The translations under genes were made by a program, and so were the position numbers. Source: Halobaculum sp. XH14 (lineage in GTDB: Archaea > Halobacteriota > Halobacteria > Halobacteriales > Haloferacaceae). From it: a stretch of DNA of 64,000 nt. Below are positions 16,358 through 25,848 of the stretch, one piece after another. Each line of letters begins with the position of its first letter. Position 1 is the stretch's first letter. The notes beneath the pieces were generated by a model. The model had not been told where the DNA came from and did no database searches. It saw nothing but the letters and a program-made list of their open reading frames with translations. The DNA lies in contig NZ_CP134949.1 of the NCBI RefSeq assembly GCF_032116555.1, forward strand, positions 124,001-188,000, read 5' to 3'.

Positions 16358-17722
16358 ATGCGCAACTACAAGGCCAAGATGGTCGAGCCGATCACCCTCC
16401 CCTCACGCGAGCGCCGGGAGGCCGTGCTGGCGGAGGCTGGCTACAACGCGTTCAACGTGCCGGCCGACGAGGTGTACGTCGACCTGCTCACGGACAGCGG
16501 CACCGGGACGATGAGCGACTCGCAGTGGGCCGCGCTGATGCGTGGCGACGAGTCCTACGCCGGCAGCCGGTCGTTCTCGGCGCTCGAGGAGGCGGTCTCG
16601 GACGTGATGGGGTTCCCGAACGTCGTCCCCTGCCACCAGGGCCGCGGGGCCGAGAACGTGCTCTACGGCTGTCTCGTCGAGGAGGGCGACGTCGTGCTCA
16701 ACAACGCCCACTTCGACACCACCCGCGCCCACGTCGCCAACCTCGGCGCGGACCCGGTCGACTGCCCGGTCGAGGGCGCGCGCGACCCCGACGTCGCCGG
16801 CGAGTTCAAGGGGAACTTCTCGGTCGACCGCGCCCGCGAGGCGGTCGCCGAGGTCGGCCACGAGAACGTCCCGGTCGTCGTGCTCACCGTCACAAACAAC
16901 TCCACCGCCGGCCAGCCGGTCAGCGTCGCCAACACCCGCGAGGTCGCCGAGTTCGCCCGCGAGATCGACGCGACGTTCGTGATCGACGCCTGCCGGTTCG
17001 CCGAGAACGCCGAGTTCGTCCGCCGCCGCGAGCCGGAGTTTTCCGGCACGACCGTCGCCGACATCGCCCGCGAACAGCTCTCGTACGCGGACGCGCTGGT
17101 CATGAGCGGGAAGAAGGAGGGGCTGGCGAACGTCGGCGGGTTCGCCGCCATCGCGGCGGAACCGGCGGGCGAGGCCGCGGATCGGCTGTTCGCCCGGGCG
17201 AAGCAGCGCGCCATCCTCTACGAGGGGTTCCCGACGTACGGCGGGATGGCCGGCCGCGACATGCAGGCGATGGCGGTCGGCCTGCGCGAGGTCGTCGAGC
17301 CGCCCTACCCGACCGCCCGCATCGACCAGGTCGCCGCCTTCGGCGACCTGCTCTCGGAGGCGGGGCTGCCCGTCTACCGCCCCGTCGGCGGCCACGCGGT
17401 GTATCTCGACGCCGGCGACCTGTTCCCGAACGTCGCCCCCGACGAGTTCCCGGGCCAGACGCTCGTCTGTGAACTGTACCGCGAGGGCGGGGTCCGGGGG
17501 GTCGAACTCGGCAGCTTCGCGTTCCCCGGGGCCGACCGGCCGGAACTCGTCCGCCTGGCGCTGCCCCGCCGGACGTACGCCCGCGAGCACCTCGAACACG
17601 TCGCCGACGCGGGCGCGGCGCTGCTGGACCGGCGCGGGGAGGTGCGGGGCCTGGAGATCGTCTCGGAGCCGCCGGTCCCGGAGCTCCGGCACTTCTCGGC
17701 CGAACTGGAACCCGTCGAATGA
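16358..17722 (+). CDS. tnaA: Tryptophanase / beta-eliminating lyase
   Basis: PLP enzyme of 454 aa in the tryptophanase/tyrosine phenol-lyase family, expected to split tryptophan into indole, pyruvate and ammonia. Motifs match: MSDSQWAALMRGDESYAGSR (52-71), the cofactor-contacting DACRFAEN (210-217), the PLP lysine in SGKKEG (Lys253), and C-terminal RLALPRRTYAREHLEH. Family signatures near RFAEN favour tryptophanase over tyrosine phenol-lyase, but substrate choice is not certain. No permease gene lies beside it, unlike bacterial tna operons. Confidence 0.88.
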   Translation: MRNYKAKMVEPITLPSRERREAVLAEAGYNAFNVPADEVYVDLLTDSGTGTMSDSQWAALMRGDESYAGSRSFSALEEAVSDVMGFPNVVPCHQGRGAENVLYGCLVEEGDVVLNNAHFDTTRAHVANLGADPVDCPVEGARDPDVAGEFKGNFSVDRAREAVAEVGHENVPVVVLTVTNNSTAGQPVSVANTREVAEFAREIDATFVIDACRFAENAEFVRRREPEFSGTTVADIAREQLSYADALVMSGKKEGLANVGGFAAIAAEPAGEAADRLFARAKQRAILYEGFPTYGGMAGRDMQAMAVGLREVVEPPYPTARIDQVAAFGDLLSEAGLPVYRPVGGHAVYLDAGDLFPNVAPDEFPGQTLVCELYREGGVRGVELGSFAFPGADRPELVRLALPRRTYAREHLEHVADAGAALLDRRGEVRGLEIVSEPPVPELRHFSAELEPVE

Positions 17723-17800
17723 CGTCGTAGCCGGCGTCCCCGCGGTCGCGGCCATCGTCCTCGCCGCCGTCGCCGCTCCCGGAGTCCCCGAACGCGTCAA

Positions 17801-18505
17801 CTACCGGCCCTCGGACAGCCGCGTCCCGATCTGCTCAGGTAGCCCGGCGTCCTGCACGGCAGCCACCACCTCGTCGACGTCGTACGCGACCCGGCGCTCG
17901 TCGACCGTCAGGTCGTCGAGATCCAGGACGGCGTACGCGGCGCGGGGGTCGCGGTCGCGCGGCTGACCGACGCTCCCGGGGTTCACGACGACGCCCTCGG
18001 GGAACCGCTCGTGGCCCTGGACGTGCGTGTGGCCGAGCACGAGCACGTCGGGGTCGTCGCCGGTCGCCTGTCCGATTCGTCCGTCCGCGTTGCCCGCGGC
18101 GGCAAGCAGCCCGGCACCGAACTCCTCGGGATAGGTGTAGTGGTTCCGGCGCGTCGGGTGGTCGTGGACCGTCGCCACCCTGCCGTCGGCGATCATCGTC
18201 GCCTCCGGCAGCGAGGCGAGCCAGTCGAGCGCGGTCGCGTCGAGTTCCCGGTGGGCGTACTCGACGCCGGCTTGCCCCATCGAGTTGAACCGCGGGGCCG
18301 AGCCGGCCACGACCGCGCGGTCGTGGTTCCCCGACACCGTCGGCACGTCGCGCTCGCGGAGTTCGGCGACGCACGCGCCCGGCCAGGGGCCGTAGCCGAC
18401 CACGTCGCCCGCACAGAGCAGGCCGTCCACCGGGGGCATGTCCGCGAGGACGGCCTCCAGCGCGACCCGGTTGCCGTGCACGTCCGAGATGAGGCCCAGT
18501 TTCAC
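17801..18505 (-). CDS. YfcE/MJ0936-type metallophosphoesterase
   Basis: A 234-aa calcineurin-like phosphodiesterase. All metal ligands are present: SDVHGN (about 8-13), CAGDVVGYGPWP (34-45), SGNHD (61-65), HDHPTR, and GHTHVQGH (about 155-162), followed by the family's NPGSVGQPRDRDPRAAY. It probably hydrolyses phosphomonoesters or cyclic-type diesters; the natural substrate is unknown. I chose the GTG at 18505 (VKLGLISDVHGN) because the upstream 24 codons are low-complexity and atypical. Confidence 0.9.
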   Translation of the reverse strand: MKLGLISDVHGNRVALEAVLADMPPVDGLLCAGDVVGYGPWPGACVAELRERDVPTVSGNHDRAVVAGSAPRFNSMGQAGVEYAHRELDATALDWLASLPEATMIADGRVATVHDHPTRRNHYTYPEEFGAGLLAAAGNADGRIGQATGDDPDVLVLGHTHVQGHERFPEGVVVNPGSVGQPRDRDPRAAYAVLDLDDLTVDERRVAYDVDEVVAAVQDAGLPEQIGTRLSEGR

Positions 18506-18609
18506 GGTCCGGGGTTCGGGATGGGGGAAGTTATCGCTGGCCCCGTCGCGGGCCGACCGCGTCCGCCGAGAGGCCACCCCGACGGATCGAGGTACGCCCG
18601 AGGAACCTT

Positions 18610-18690
18610 CCGCCGCCAGTGGTCGAGCACGGTGCTACCGCCGCCAGTGGTCGAGCACGGTGCTACCGCCGCCAGTGGTCGAGTACCGTA
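18610..18690 (-). repeat. 28-bp tandem repeat of a gene's last codons and stop
   Basis: Three units: 18610-18637, 18638-18665 and 18666-18690. Read on the minus strand each gives Thr-Val-Leu-Asp-His-Trp-Arg-Arg, and the first two in that direction end in TAG. The coding copy (highest coordinates) uses ACG GTA for Thr-Val, while the two downstream copies use ACC GTG: synonymous differences. Confidence 0.88.
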
Positions 18691-19586
18691 CAGCCCTCGT
18701 CGAGTTCGAGGACGAGTGCCTCGTCCTCGAGGCCGACCGTGAGCCGGGCCGCCGGCGACTCGTCCTCACGACTGACGACGTCCCCGACCCTCGCCAGGTC
18801 GTGTGGCCCGATCTGTGCGTCCGTCGGGCCGAGCCCGTGGTCCGCGTACAGCGTTTCGACGGCGGGGTGGCCCAGCACCGTGTGCGCGACCGGAAGCGGA
18901 TACGACACCCAGCAGGCCTCACACGTCGCGGTCGCGTACGGAACGTCGTCGAGCAGGTACGAGTCCGGGACGGAGTCCCGCGGGAACGAGAGACCGGCGG
19001 CACCCCAGCACCGCGAACAGGCCCCCTCGCGGAGGAGTCGGACGTCGGACGCGTGTTTTCGAAGCGCGAGGTCGATCACCTCCTCCAGCGTCCGGCCCGC
19101 CACCGCTCGCGGCGGGGCCGGATACGCGATCGCGGCACCGTGGGACTGACAGCCGACGTACACCTGGTGGTCCCGGAAGGCCGCGACGAGCGACTGCTCA
19201 CAGTGTGGACACTCGTAGTCGGTCCGCCGTGTCTCGACCGCGACGTCCGCGCCGTCGTACGTTCCCGCCCGGATCGCCGACACGATCTCGAGGGCGGCCA
19301 CCCGCGGCCGGTACTCCCCGTCGACCTTGCGGACGAACTCGTCCTGGAGCGCGTCGAGGTGGTAACTGAACCGGCTGGTGTCGGCCACGCCGACCCGTTC
19401 GCGCAACTGTGAAAACGACGGCCAGCCCGACGACCACGCTTCGTCGTACCGCTCCGCGAGCGTGAGGAGGATCCGAACGCGGGTCTCGTCGGTCAACGCC
19501 GCATACGTGTCGTCCATCGATCCGCCTCCCGGATTCGCCATACCGCCGATCGGGCCCTCGGCGTTGTACGAGTTCCGACTTGACAT
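18663..19586 (-). CDS. ArsR-like HTH regulator with zinc-binding cysteines
   Basis: A 307-aa predicted regulator. A winged helix lies at about 25-95 (YAALTDETRVRILLTLAERY, then SRFSYHLDALQDEFVRKVDG). Downstream are three cysteine pairs, YECPHCEQ (about 124), GACSRCWG (about 190) and ATCEACWV (about 222), likely zinc sites. The C-terminal part is specific to haloarchaeal paralogues of this architecture. The ATG at 19586 is taken; internal Met codons at 16 and 24 are alternatives. It is divergent from the CPBP protease gene across 65 bp. Its last codons and stop are tandemly repeated downstream. Confidence 0.85.
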   Translation of the reverse strand: MSSRNSYNAEGPIGGMANPGGGSMDDTYAALTDETRVRILLTLAERYDEAWSSGWPSFSQLRERVGVADTSRFSYHLDALQDEFVRKVDGEYRPRVAALEIVSAIRAGTYDGADVAVETRRTDYECPHCEQSLVAAFRDHQVYVGCQSHGAAIAYPAPPRAVAGRTLEEVIDLALRKHASDVRLLREGACSRCWGAAGLSFPRDSVPDSYLLDDVPYATATCEACWVSYPLPVAHTVLGHPAVETLYADHGLGPTDAQIGPHDLARVGDVVSREDESPAARLTVGLEDEALVLELDEGCTVLDHWRR

Positions 19587-19651
19587 GTCATTCCCGCAAC
19601 TTAACAGTCATACAGATTACACTTACTACCGTCCCCGCACACTCCACGACC

Positions 19652-20413
19652 GTGGCAGACTCGGCTTCGGCACTCACGGAAGGAACTGGCGGGGGCGAGG
19701 CGCCCCGAACTGGAGTCGCTCGGACGGCCGCCGTGACCGGTGGGCTGCTCGTGGCCGCGCTGGCGGGGACCGCCCTGGCGTCGCTGGCGACGGTCAATCT
19801 GGTCGGAAGCGACGCGAGCGGCACGAGCACGTTCGTCGTGGCCGCCGTCGGCACCGAACTCTGCTTCCTCCTGGTCGGTGCGGCCTACCTCCGGTCCAGG
19901 TCGTCGTTTCACCTCCCCCTTCGACCGCCCGCCCGGTCGGCGGCTCCGGTTCTGATCGGCGGCCTGCTGGCGAGTTTCCTCACGGCCTTCCTCTCGCTCG
20001 CGGTCACCGACGCCGTCGTCCCCGCGCTCGAACTCTCACCCGGGTACATGGAGTACAGCGAACTCGGCGGGCTGACCGGAGCGGGGCTCGTGATCGGCGC
20101 GGGCCTGTCGCTGCTGGTGATCGGTCCCGTCGAGGAGTTCTTCTTCCGCGGGGTGATCCAGGGCCGGCTTCGGGAAGCGCTCGGCCCCGCGGGTGCTGTC
20201 GCTACCGCTGGCGCGTCGTTCGCCCTCTTCCACGTCTACCCCGTCGCGTTGCTGTCCCCGCCGCCCGCCGCGATCGTTCACATGGCGACCTACTACACGC
20301 TCATGGGCGCGATATTCGGCTGGGTGTACCACCGGACTGACACCCTCGTCGCTCCGGCGCTCGTCCACGGGACGTTCAACGCCGCCGTGTTCTCGCTCCC
20401 GTTGCTGGGCTGA
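19652..20413 (+). CDS. CPBP family intramembrane protease
   Basis: A 253-aa membrane protein of the CPBP (CAAX protease / bacteriocin-processing, Abi) family. Hydrophobic segments lie at about 28-50, 55-75, 90-115, 135-155, 175-195 and 205-230. Motif 1 is EEFFFRG (the EExxxR glutamates), motif 2 FALFHV (FxxxH), motif 3 HGTFNA (HxxxN). GTG 19652 is chosen; an upstream ATG at 19580 would read through the promoter box CTTACTA at about 19622, which sits 28 nt before the GTG. The substrate is unknown. Confidence 0.88.
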   Translation: MADSASALTEGTGGGEAPRTGVARTAAVTGGLLVAALAGTALASLATVNLVGSDASGTSTFVVAAVGTELCFLLVGAAYLRSRSSFHLPLRPPARSAAPVLIGGLLASFLTAFLSLAVTDAVVPALELSPGYMEYSELGGLTGAGLVIGAGLSLLVIGPVEEFFFRGVIQGRLREALGPAGAVATAGASFALFHVYPVALLSPPPAAIVHMATYYTLMGAIFGWVYHRTDTLVAPALVHGTFNAAVFSLPLLG

Positions 20414-20441
20414 GTCGCCGGCACGAGGCCACCGCGACCGC

Positions 20442-21035
20442 TCAGTCGCTCCCGTTCTCGACGGCCAGCCCCACGCTCCCGTCGCCGACCCGCACGCCGG
20501 CCGCACAGACCGCGTGTTCGTACTCCAGCCCGTGGGCCGTCCGCGCGGCCGCGACGGCCGTGGTCGGCGCGAACTCGAACGGCCGCGGCTCGTCCTCCTC
20601 GTAGGTCGCCACCAGGTGTGGCTCGTCGACTTCGCGGACCAGCAGCGCGTCACGGCGGACGATGCCGACGTGGCCCGTCTCGCCGTCGATCACGCCCGCG
20701 ACCCGGGGCGTGTCGTAGTCGTCCTTCTCGTAATCGAGCGCAAGCAGCGCCTCGGCGAGCGCGTCGCGGGCGGGGTAGCCCCGGTCGTACTTCTCGGCGA
20801 CCGGGTCGACGTGCGAGCCGTTGCCGAGGACGGCCGCGCGGCGCGTCTCGCCGCCCGCCACGCGGACGCAGTTGTACGAGACGTAGGGGTTGTCCGTCGG
20901 CTCGGCCTCGTCGGTCGGGCCGACCGTCAGGGTTTGCTCGCCGCGGCGGACGACCTCCCGGTTCGGGAACGAGCGGGAGGAGACGCGGTATGCGCCGACC
21001 TTCGGGCCGACGACGACGAAGCGGCCGATGTACAT
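20442..21035 (-). CDS. purO: Archaeal IMP cyclohydrolase
   Basis: Catalyses the last step of IMP synthesis, closing FAICAR to IMP; it is the archaeal replacement for bacterial PurH cyclohydrolase. The 197-aa protein starts [20 protein letters not shown], the family's signature N-terminus, followed by RSFPNR (about 21-26) and YNCVRV. The ATG at 21035 is preceded by CTATTTCC about 28 nt upstream, so it is probably leaderless; the longer frame upstream is not conserved. It stands alone and is convergent with the CPBP gene. Confidence 0.94.
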   Translation of the reverse strand: MYIGRFVVVGPKVGAYRVSSRSFPNREVVRRGEQTLTVGPTDEAEPTDNPYVSYNCVRVAGGETRRAAVLGNGSHVDPVAEKYDRGYPARDALAEALLALDYEKDDYDTPRVAGVIDGETGHVGIVRRDALLVREVDEPHLVATYEEDEPRPFEFAPTTAVAAARTAHGLEYEHAVCAAGVRVGDGSVGLAVENGSD

Positions 21036-21149
21036 ACACGGAAGTGGGTAGTCTCGGCGGAAATAGCCAGCGGTGTGTACAGCGATGCCCACCTCGACCG
21101 TCCGGCGTGGCGTCCGGGCCACGCCGGGCCGGGGCTCCCGGAAAGCGAT

Positions 21150-21158
21150 AGGGTTTAG
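21150..21158 (+). promoter_or_regulatory. TATA-like box of tRNA-Gln
   Basis: GGGTTTAGTTT lies about 30 nt upstream of the mature tRNA 5' end, the expected archaeal box A position. No other gene starts here on the plus strand. Confidence 0.5.
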
Positions 21159-21184
21159 TTTCCGAGCGCGTTCCTTCAGTTTGC

Positions 21185-21257
21185 AGTCCCGTGGGGTAGT
21201 GGCCAATCCTGTTGCCTTCTGGGGGCAACGACGAAGGTTCGAATCCTTCCGGGACTA
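21185..21257 (+). tRNA. tRNA-Gln (anticodon CUG)
   Basis: A 73-nt cloverleaf: acceptor AGTCCCG pairs with CGGGACT, discriminator A; the anticodon stem TTGCC/GGCAA encloses the loop TTCTGGG with anticodon CTG; the T arm is GAAGG-TTCGAAT-CCTTC. CCA is not encoded and there is no intron. In archaea Gln-tRNA is made by mischarging with Glu and amidation by GatDE. Confidence 0.95.
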
Positions 21258-21295
21258 CTCCCGCTCTCAAGACCGCCCAGCCGCAGCACCGCGAT

Positions 21296-21320
21296 CCTCC
21301 ACTCGAAACGAAGGGGTGTG
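21296..21320 (+). promoter_or_regulatory. ORB-like sequence after tRNA-Gln
   Basis: CCTCCACTCGAAACGAAGGG then GTGTG. The core and G-arm are as good as those at oriC, but it is single, 15 kb away, and in the 91-bp gap between the tRNA and the Cgi121 gene's 3' end. Confidence 0.45.
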
Positions 21321-21348
21321 TCGGACGCGCGTCCGACGCCCGGTTCGG

Positions 21349-21837
21349 CTACTTCTCGACGTCCAGCAGCGCGACCCGCTCGTGGACGACGTCGGCGAGG
21401 CCGCCGGCCGTCGCCGCCAGTTCGCGGTCGGTCACGTCGAAGAACTCCCCGACCAGCCGCTCGTCGTAGTCGCCGAGCGTCTCACCGGCTGCCAGCAGCT
21501 CCTGCAGCCGCGCGGCCGCCGCACCCTCGTCGCCACCCGCACAGACCGCGACGACCGGCGTCTCGCCCTCGGAGACGCCCATCGTGAGCGCCCGGTTGAT
21601 CTGCCGGCGGCCGGCGGCGTACAGCAGGATCTCGACGCCCCGGTCGCGGGCGACGTTCTCGCCGCGCTCGACCGCCCGGTCGGCCAGTTCGACCGCCCGT
21701 TCGAGGTGACGCCGGTCCACCACGTAGCGCGCGTCGAACGCCTGCACCGTCGCGCCCGTGTCGTCCGAAACCCCGTCCAGCGTTTCGAGGAACGCGTCGA
21801 GGTCCTCGACGACGGCGACGCCCTCGACGAGTCTCAC
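21349..21837 (-). CDS. cgi121: KEOPS complex subunit Cgi121
   Basis: Subunit of the KEOPS complex (Kae1-Bud32-Cgi121-Pcc1) that transfers threonylcarbamoyl to A37 of ANN-reading tRNAs; Cgi121 binds the tRNA 3' tail. The 162-aa product has the family stretches VQAFDARYVVDRRHLERAVE (about 32-51), the EILLYAAGRRQINRALTMGV core (about 68-87) and PVVAVCAGGD. I take the GTG at 21837 (reads RLVEG next); another GTG lies 3 codons upstream. It follows hel308 by 40 bp, so the two are likely co-transcribed, a recurrent archaeal pairing. Confidence 0.9.
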   Translation of the reverse strand: MRLVEGVAVVEDLDAFLETLDGVSDDTGATVQAFDARYVVDRRHLERAVELADRAVERGENVARDRGVEILLYAAGRRQINRALTMGVSEGETPVVAVCAGGDEGAAAARLQELLAAGETLGDYDERLVGEFFDVTDRELAATAGGLADVVHERVALLDVEK

Positions 21838-21877
21838 CGGCTCCACACCTCCGCCACTGCCGACACCACCGCCACGG

Positions 21878-24367
21878 TCACGAGAAATCACCGAACGTCG
21901 CCTGCCCGCCGTCGTCGTCGCCCTCGACGGCGGCGGTCGCGGCCGCCGAGACGCTCGCGTCCTTGCGCACGTCGTCCATCGAGGGGTCCTTCCGGCCGAC
22001 GTTCTCCAGCACCCGTTCGGCGGTCTTCCGTCGGCCGCGGAGCGCGCCGAGCACGACCGACTTGTCGGCCTCGCGGAGTTCGGTCCGGGTCTCGATGCCC
22101 GCCTCGAACAGCCTGCGGGCGCGCTTGCGGCCGAGCCCCCGGACGCCCGCCAGATCCAGCAGCTCCTCGCCGACGCCGTACTGGACGCGCTTTCTCGCCT
22201 CCCGGACCGCGACGGTGCAGTCGAGATCGAGTTCGGTCGAGAGCTGTTCTGCCGCGCCGAGCAGCCACTCGGTCGTGTCGACCTTCCCACGGATGTCGCC
22301 CGGGCCGACGTCGTAGCGCTCGGCGATCCGGTCCTCGTCGAGTTCGCTCGCCCAGTCCTCCAGCAGCCGGGCGGTCTTGAGCGCGGAGAGCCACTCCTCG
22401 AACGCGACGTCCTCGAACTCCGAGGGCGGGTCGCCGAGGAACTCCGACTCGCGCTCGTAGAACTGTTCCTCGTACGTCTCCCGGTCGCCCGACTTCAGGT
22501 AGAGCTGGTACATGTCGGGGGTGCGCGAGACGAGGTGATAGAGGCCGAGCGGCGTGACCTCGCGTGCTCGCTGTGTCACCTCCGGGCCGGGTTCTCCCTC
22601 GTCCGGGACGCCGTCCCCGTCGACTTCGGCGTCCGCGTCATCACCACCCGCCGCGAGTTCGTTGCCCGTGACGAACCCGGCGTCCTCCGCCGTCACGTCG
22701 GCTCCGACGGGCTCCGCCCCCTCCCCCTCCCCATCGGAGCCGTGGCCGCCGGGCGACCCCCGCAGGGACCCCTGCTCGGCAGCGGTCGACACGCCGGCCT
22801 CCAGCCCGTCGATGATCTCGGCGGCGCTCATCGGGTCGAGGTAGAGCCGCGAGACGGTGTGGCCGATGCCGGTGGCGGTGAGCGCGCCCCCCTCGCGGTC
22901 GAGGAACTCGTTGACCGCGAGGTACTCCAGCACGCGGTTGGTCACCTCGGCGAGCCGCGCGTCGTCGTCGGTCTGGCTGGCGTACAGCGTCCGTCCGAGG
23001 AAGTCCAGCAGCCCCTCCCGCGAGGTGGCGAAGCCGGACGCGACCGTGGCGAGCACGTGGGTCCGGAGCGCCGGTTCCGCCGCGAGCTTCGACCGGACGG
23101 CCTCGGGTTCGGCCCAGAGGTAGCGCTCGAACAGCTGGTCCATCGTGTCGCTGTCCTTCGCCAGCAGGATGGCCTCGCCGTAGGGGTCGAGCCCCGGCCG
23201 GCCGGCCCGGCCCATCATCTGGTGGACCTCGAGGACGTCGAGCGGCTTCATGCCGCCGAACTCGCCGTCGTAGCGCTTCCAGTCCCGGACGATGACGCGA
23301 CGGGCGGGCGTGTTCACCCCGGCCGCGAGCGTCGGCGTCGCGCTGATGCACTTGACGAGGCGGTCGCGGAAGGCGTCCTCGACGAGCGAGCGGTGTTCCG
23401 AGGCGAGCCCCGCGTGGTGAAACGCCGCGCCCTTCTCGACGCAGCGTGCCAGATCCTCGCTCGTGTCGGTGTCCGAGACGTCCCGGATCTCCGCCGCGAG
23501 CTCCCGCAGGTCGTTCTTCTCGCCGCCGTCGAGCCGTCGGCTCGTCGTCTCGGCCAGCCGCTTGGCGGCGCCCTCGGCGTTGCGCCGAGAGTTGACGAAC
23601 ACGAGCGAGGAGCCGCCCTGGCCGTCGATGCGCTCGTCGAGCGCGTCCGCGACGAGCGCCTCGGTTTGCTTTTTCCCGTCGCCGACGGGCACCTCGCGCT
23701 GGCTCCCGTCGTCGAAGTTGATCGCGTTGCCGTAGTGGACGCCCGTCTTTAGGTCGATGGGTCGCCAGTCGGACTGGACGAGGGCGGCGTCGAGCCAGTC
23801 GGCCACCTCGTCGGCGTTGCCGACCGTCGCCGAGAGCGCGACGACCTGCAGGCCCGGATTCACGCGGCGGAGCTTCGCCAGCGTCACCTCCAGGGTCGGC
23901 CCGCGGTGGGCGTCGTCCACGAGGTGGACCTCGTCGGCGACGACGCAGGTGAGGTCGTCGACCCACGACGCGCCGTTGCGCACGAGCGAGTCGACCTTCT
24001 CGGAGGTGGCGACGATGACGTCGCGGGAGGCGAGCCAGTCGCCGTCGGACTCGTAGTTGCCGGTCGAGACGCCGACGTCGACGCCGAACTCCTCCCAGCG
24101 CTCGAACTCGGCTCTTTTCTCGGAGGCGAGCGCGCGCAGCGGGACGATGTAGAGCGCCTTCCCGCCGCGCTGGACCGCCGACAGCATGGCGAGTTCCGCG
24201 ATGAGCGTCTTGCCCGATGCCGTGGGCACGGAGGCGACGACCGACTCGCTGTCGGCGACGCCGGCCTCCACCGCCTCGGCCTGGGGCGGGTAGAGTTCCG
24301 CGACCCCCTCGTCCTCCAGCGCCTCGGGGACGCCGGGCGGGAGGGTCGAGAGGTCCGTGGGTTTCAT
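21878..24367 (-). CDS. hel308: Hel308 DNA repair helicase
   Basis: Ski2-like superfamily-2 3'-5' DNA helicase acting on stalled forks. The 829-aa protein begins [17 protein letters not shown]. Motifs: Q-like [18 protein letters not shown] (about 48-56), II ADEVH (about 148), [29 protein letters not shown] (about 362). The C-terminus has the helix-hairpin-helix [19 protein letters not shown] and ends in GQATFGDFS, close to the RPA/PCNA-contact tail. An acidic low-complexity insert (about 555-640) is haloarchaeal-style. TTTAAAC at 24392-24398 is 28 nt upstream of the ATG. Longer upstream frames are shadows. Confidence 0.96.
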   Translation of the reverse strand: MKPTDLSTLPPGVPEALEDEGVAELYPPQAEAVEAGVADSESVVASVPTASGKTLIAELAMLSAVQRGGKALYIVPLRALASEKRAEFERWEEFGVDVGVSTGNYESDGDWLASRDVIVATSEKVDSLVRNGASWVDDLTCVVADEVHLVDDAHRGPTLEVTLAKLRRVNPGLQVVALSATVGNADEVADWLDAALVQSDWRPIDLKTGVHYGNAINFDDGSQREVPVGDGKKQTEALVADALDERIDGQGGSSLVFVNSRRNAEGAAKRLAETTSRRLDGGEKNDLRELAAEIRDVSDTDTSEDLARCVEKGAAFHHAGLASEHRSLVEDAFRDRLVKCISATPTLAAGVNTPARRVIVRDWKRYDGEFGGMKPLDVLEVHQMMGRAGRPGLDPYGEAILLAKDSDTMDQLFERYLWAEPEAVRSKLAAEPALRTHVLATVASGFATSREGLLDFLGRTLYASQTDDDARLAEVTNRVLEYLAVNEFLDREGGALTATGIGHTVSRLYLDPMSAAEIIDGLEAGVSTAAEQGSLRGSPGGHGSDGEGEGAEPVGADVTAEDAGFVTGNELAAGGDDADAEVDGDGVPDEGEPGPEVTQRAREVTPLGLYHLVSRTPDMYQLYLKSGDRETYEEQFYERESEFLGDPPSEFEDVAFEEWLSALKTARLLEDWASELDEDRIAERYDVGPGDIRGKVDTTEWLLGAAEQLSTELDLDCTVAVREARKRVQYGVGEELLDLAGVRGLGRKRARRLFEAGIETRTELREADKSVVLGALRGRRKTAERVLENVGRKDPSMDDVRKDASVSAAATAAVEGDDDGGQATFGDFS

Positions 24368-24878
24368 TGGCTGTTGGTGGGTCGTTCCGCGGTTTAAACT
24401 GTCGGACCCGGAGTGGAAGTGATCGGGATTCGCGGTTGATTCGGGCGGTTGGGAGTCTCCGATTCGGGTCGTTGGCCGGGAACGACAGTGCCGTGGTGCG
24501 GACCGCCAAAACCACCGCTGCTCTCGGTCCGTGTCGGGTCGGGCATCGTTTCCGCGACTTCGAAAGCTCCCGCGTCGCTCTCTCGAGGGTGGTTCGGTCG
24601 GCGTGGCGCACACCTCGATAGCCACGACCCCTTTCAGTCCACCCGACCGCACGGCACCGCACCTCGCCCTCCCTTTCCTCGGAGCGAGCTCCTCGGAACT
24701 CACCCTCGGTCCGCTCGCGTGAACGAAGGCCCGCCGGCACGCGCCGACGGACGTCCGACCGGCATCGAGGGGCGTCCTGATTTCGCCGTCGGTCGAGTAC
24801 GGCCACAGCCACGCCGTCGCTCACGCCAGTCGGTTCACACATCCGCATCCTTTTGCCCCGGGCCACGAAGAGTTGGGT
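24368..24878. other. Divergent intergenic region, hel308/lipA
   Basis: 511 bp. It holds the hel308 box GTTTAAAC at its left end and the lipA box CCTTTTGCC near 24849 at its right. Around 24640-24720 is a GC-rich stretch with the hairpin GGAGCGAGCTCC that looks like haloarchaeal intergenic repeat DNA, but no second copy exists in this window. No credible gene is seen. Confidence 0.5.
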
Positions 24879-25829
24879 ATGAGCAGTCGGCGTCGCAAGC
24901 CGGACTGGCTGAAGATGGACCCGCCCGCCGGGCAGCGGTTCACCGAGATCAAGGCCACGCTCCGGGAGCACGACCTCCACACGGTCTGTGAGGAGGCCAA
25001 CTGCCCGAATCTCGGGGAGTGCTGGTCCGGGAGCGACGGCCCCGGAACCGGCCCCGGCACGGCGACGTTCATGCTGCTGGGCGACCGGTGCTCGCGCGGG
25101 TGCAACTTCTGTGACGTCGAGACCGGCGGGATGGAGCCGCTGGACCCCGAAGAGCCCGCGAACGTCGCCGAGGCCGTGACCGAGATCGGTCTCGACTACG
25201 TCGTGCTCACCTCCGTCGACCGCGACGACCTCGCGGACGGCGGCAGCGCCCACTTCGCCGAGACGATCCGCGAGATCAAGCGCCGCGACCCGGAGACGCT
25301 CGTCGAGGTACTCATCCCGGACTTCGGCGGCGACGAGGCCGCGATCCGGCGCATCATCGAGGCGGGACCGGACGTCATCGCCCACAACGTCGAGACCGTC
25401 GAGCGGCTCCAGTGGCCGGTGCGGGACCGCCGGGCGAACTACGGCCAGACGCTCGACGTGCTCGAGCAGGTGAGCGGGGAGTCGGACGTCTACACGAAGA
25501 CGAGCGTCATGCTCGGCCTCGGCGAGTACGACCACGAGGTGTACCGGACGCTCCGGGACCTCCGGGAGGCCGACGTGGACATCGTCACGCTCGGCCAGTA
25601 CCTCCAGCCGTCCCGGTCGCACCTCGACGTGTTCGAGTACGTCCACCCCGACGCCTTCGAGACGTGGCGGCGGGTCGCCGAGTCGGAACTCGGGTTCCTC
25701 TACTGTGCGTCCGGGCCGATGGTCCGCTCGTCGTACAAGGCGGGCGAGTTCTTCGTCGAGGCGCTGCTCCGGGAGGGCCGGAGCGTCGAGGAGGCCCGCG
25801 CTCACGCGCGTGCCGCCAGCGGGGACTGA
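24879..25829 (+). CDS. lipA: Lipoyl synthase
   Basis: Radical-SAM enzyme that inserts two sulphurs into protein-bound octanoate to make lipoate. The 316-aa protein has the auxiliary cluster motif CEEANCPNLGEC (about 38-49), the SAM cluster motif CSRGCNFCDV (about 69-78), and the C-terminal RSSYKAGE (about 287). The ATG at 24879 lies 28 nt below CTTTTG; the TTG two codons earlier is less likely. It sits immediately before the pdh genes, whose E2 subunit needs lipoylation. A strong hairpin follows the stop. Confidence 0.96.
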   Translation: MSSRRRKPDWLKMDPPAGQRFTEIKATLREHDLHTVCEEANCPNLGECWSGSDGPGTGPGTATFMLLGDRCSRGCNFCDVETGGMEPLDPEEPANVAEAVTEIGLDYVVLTSVDRDDLADGGSAHFAETIREIKRRDPETLVEVLIPDFGGDEAAIRRIIEAGPDVIAHNVETVERLQWPVRDRRANYGQTLDVLEQVSGESDVYTKTSVMLGLGEYDHEVYRTLRDLREADVDIVTLGQYLQPSRSHLDVFEYVHPDAFETWRRVAESELGFLYCASGPMVRSSYKAGEFFVEALLREGRSVEEARAHARAASGD

Positions 25830-25848
25830 CCGGGGAACGCCCTCGGGA

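Noticed and set aside
18610-18690. CRISPR-like array
   Set aside because: Three 28-bp units abut with no spacers, and the repeat is the coding end of a gene.
21349-22290. Fusion of Cgi121 with a Hel308 C-terminal fragment in one frame
   Set aside because: The frame continues upstream of Cgi121 only as an out-of-frame read of hel308; the real hel308 frame ends at 21878.
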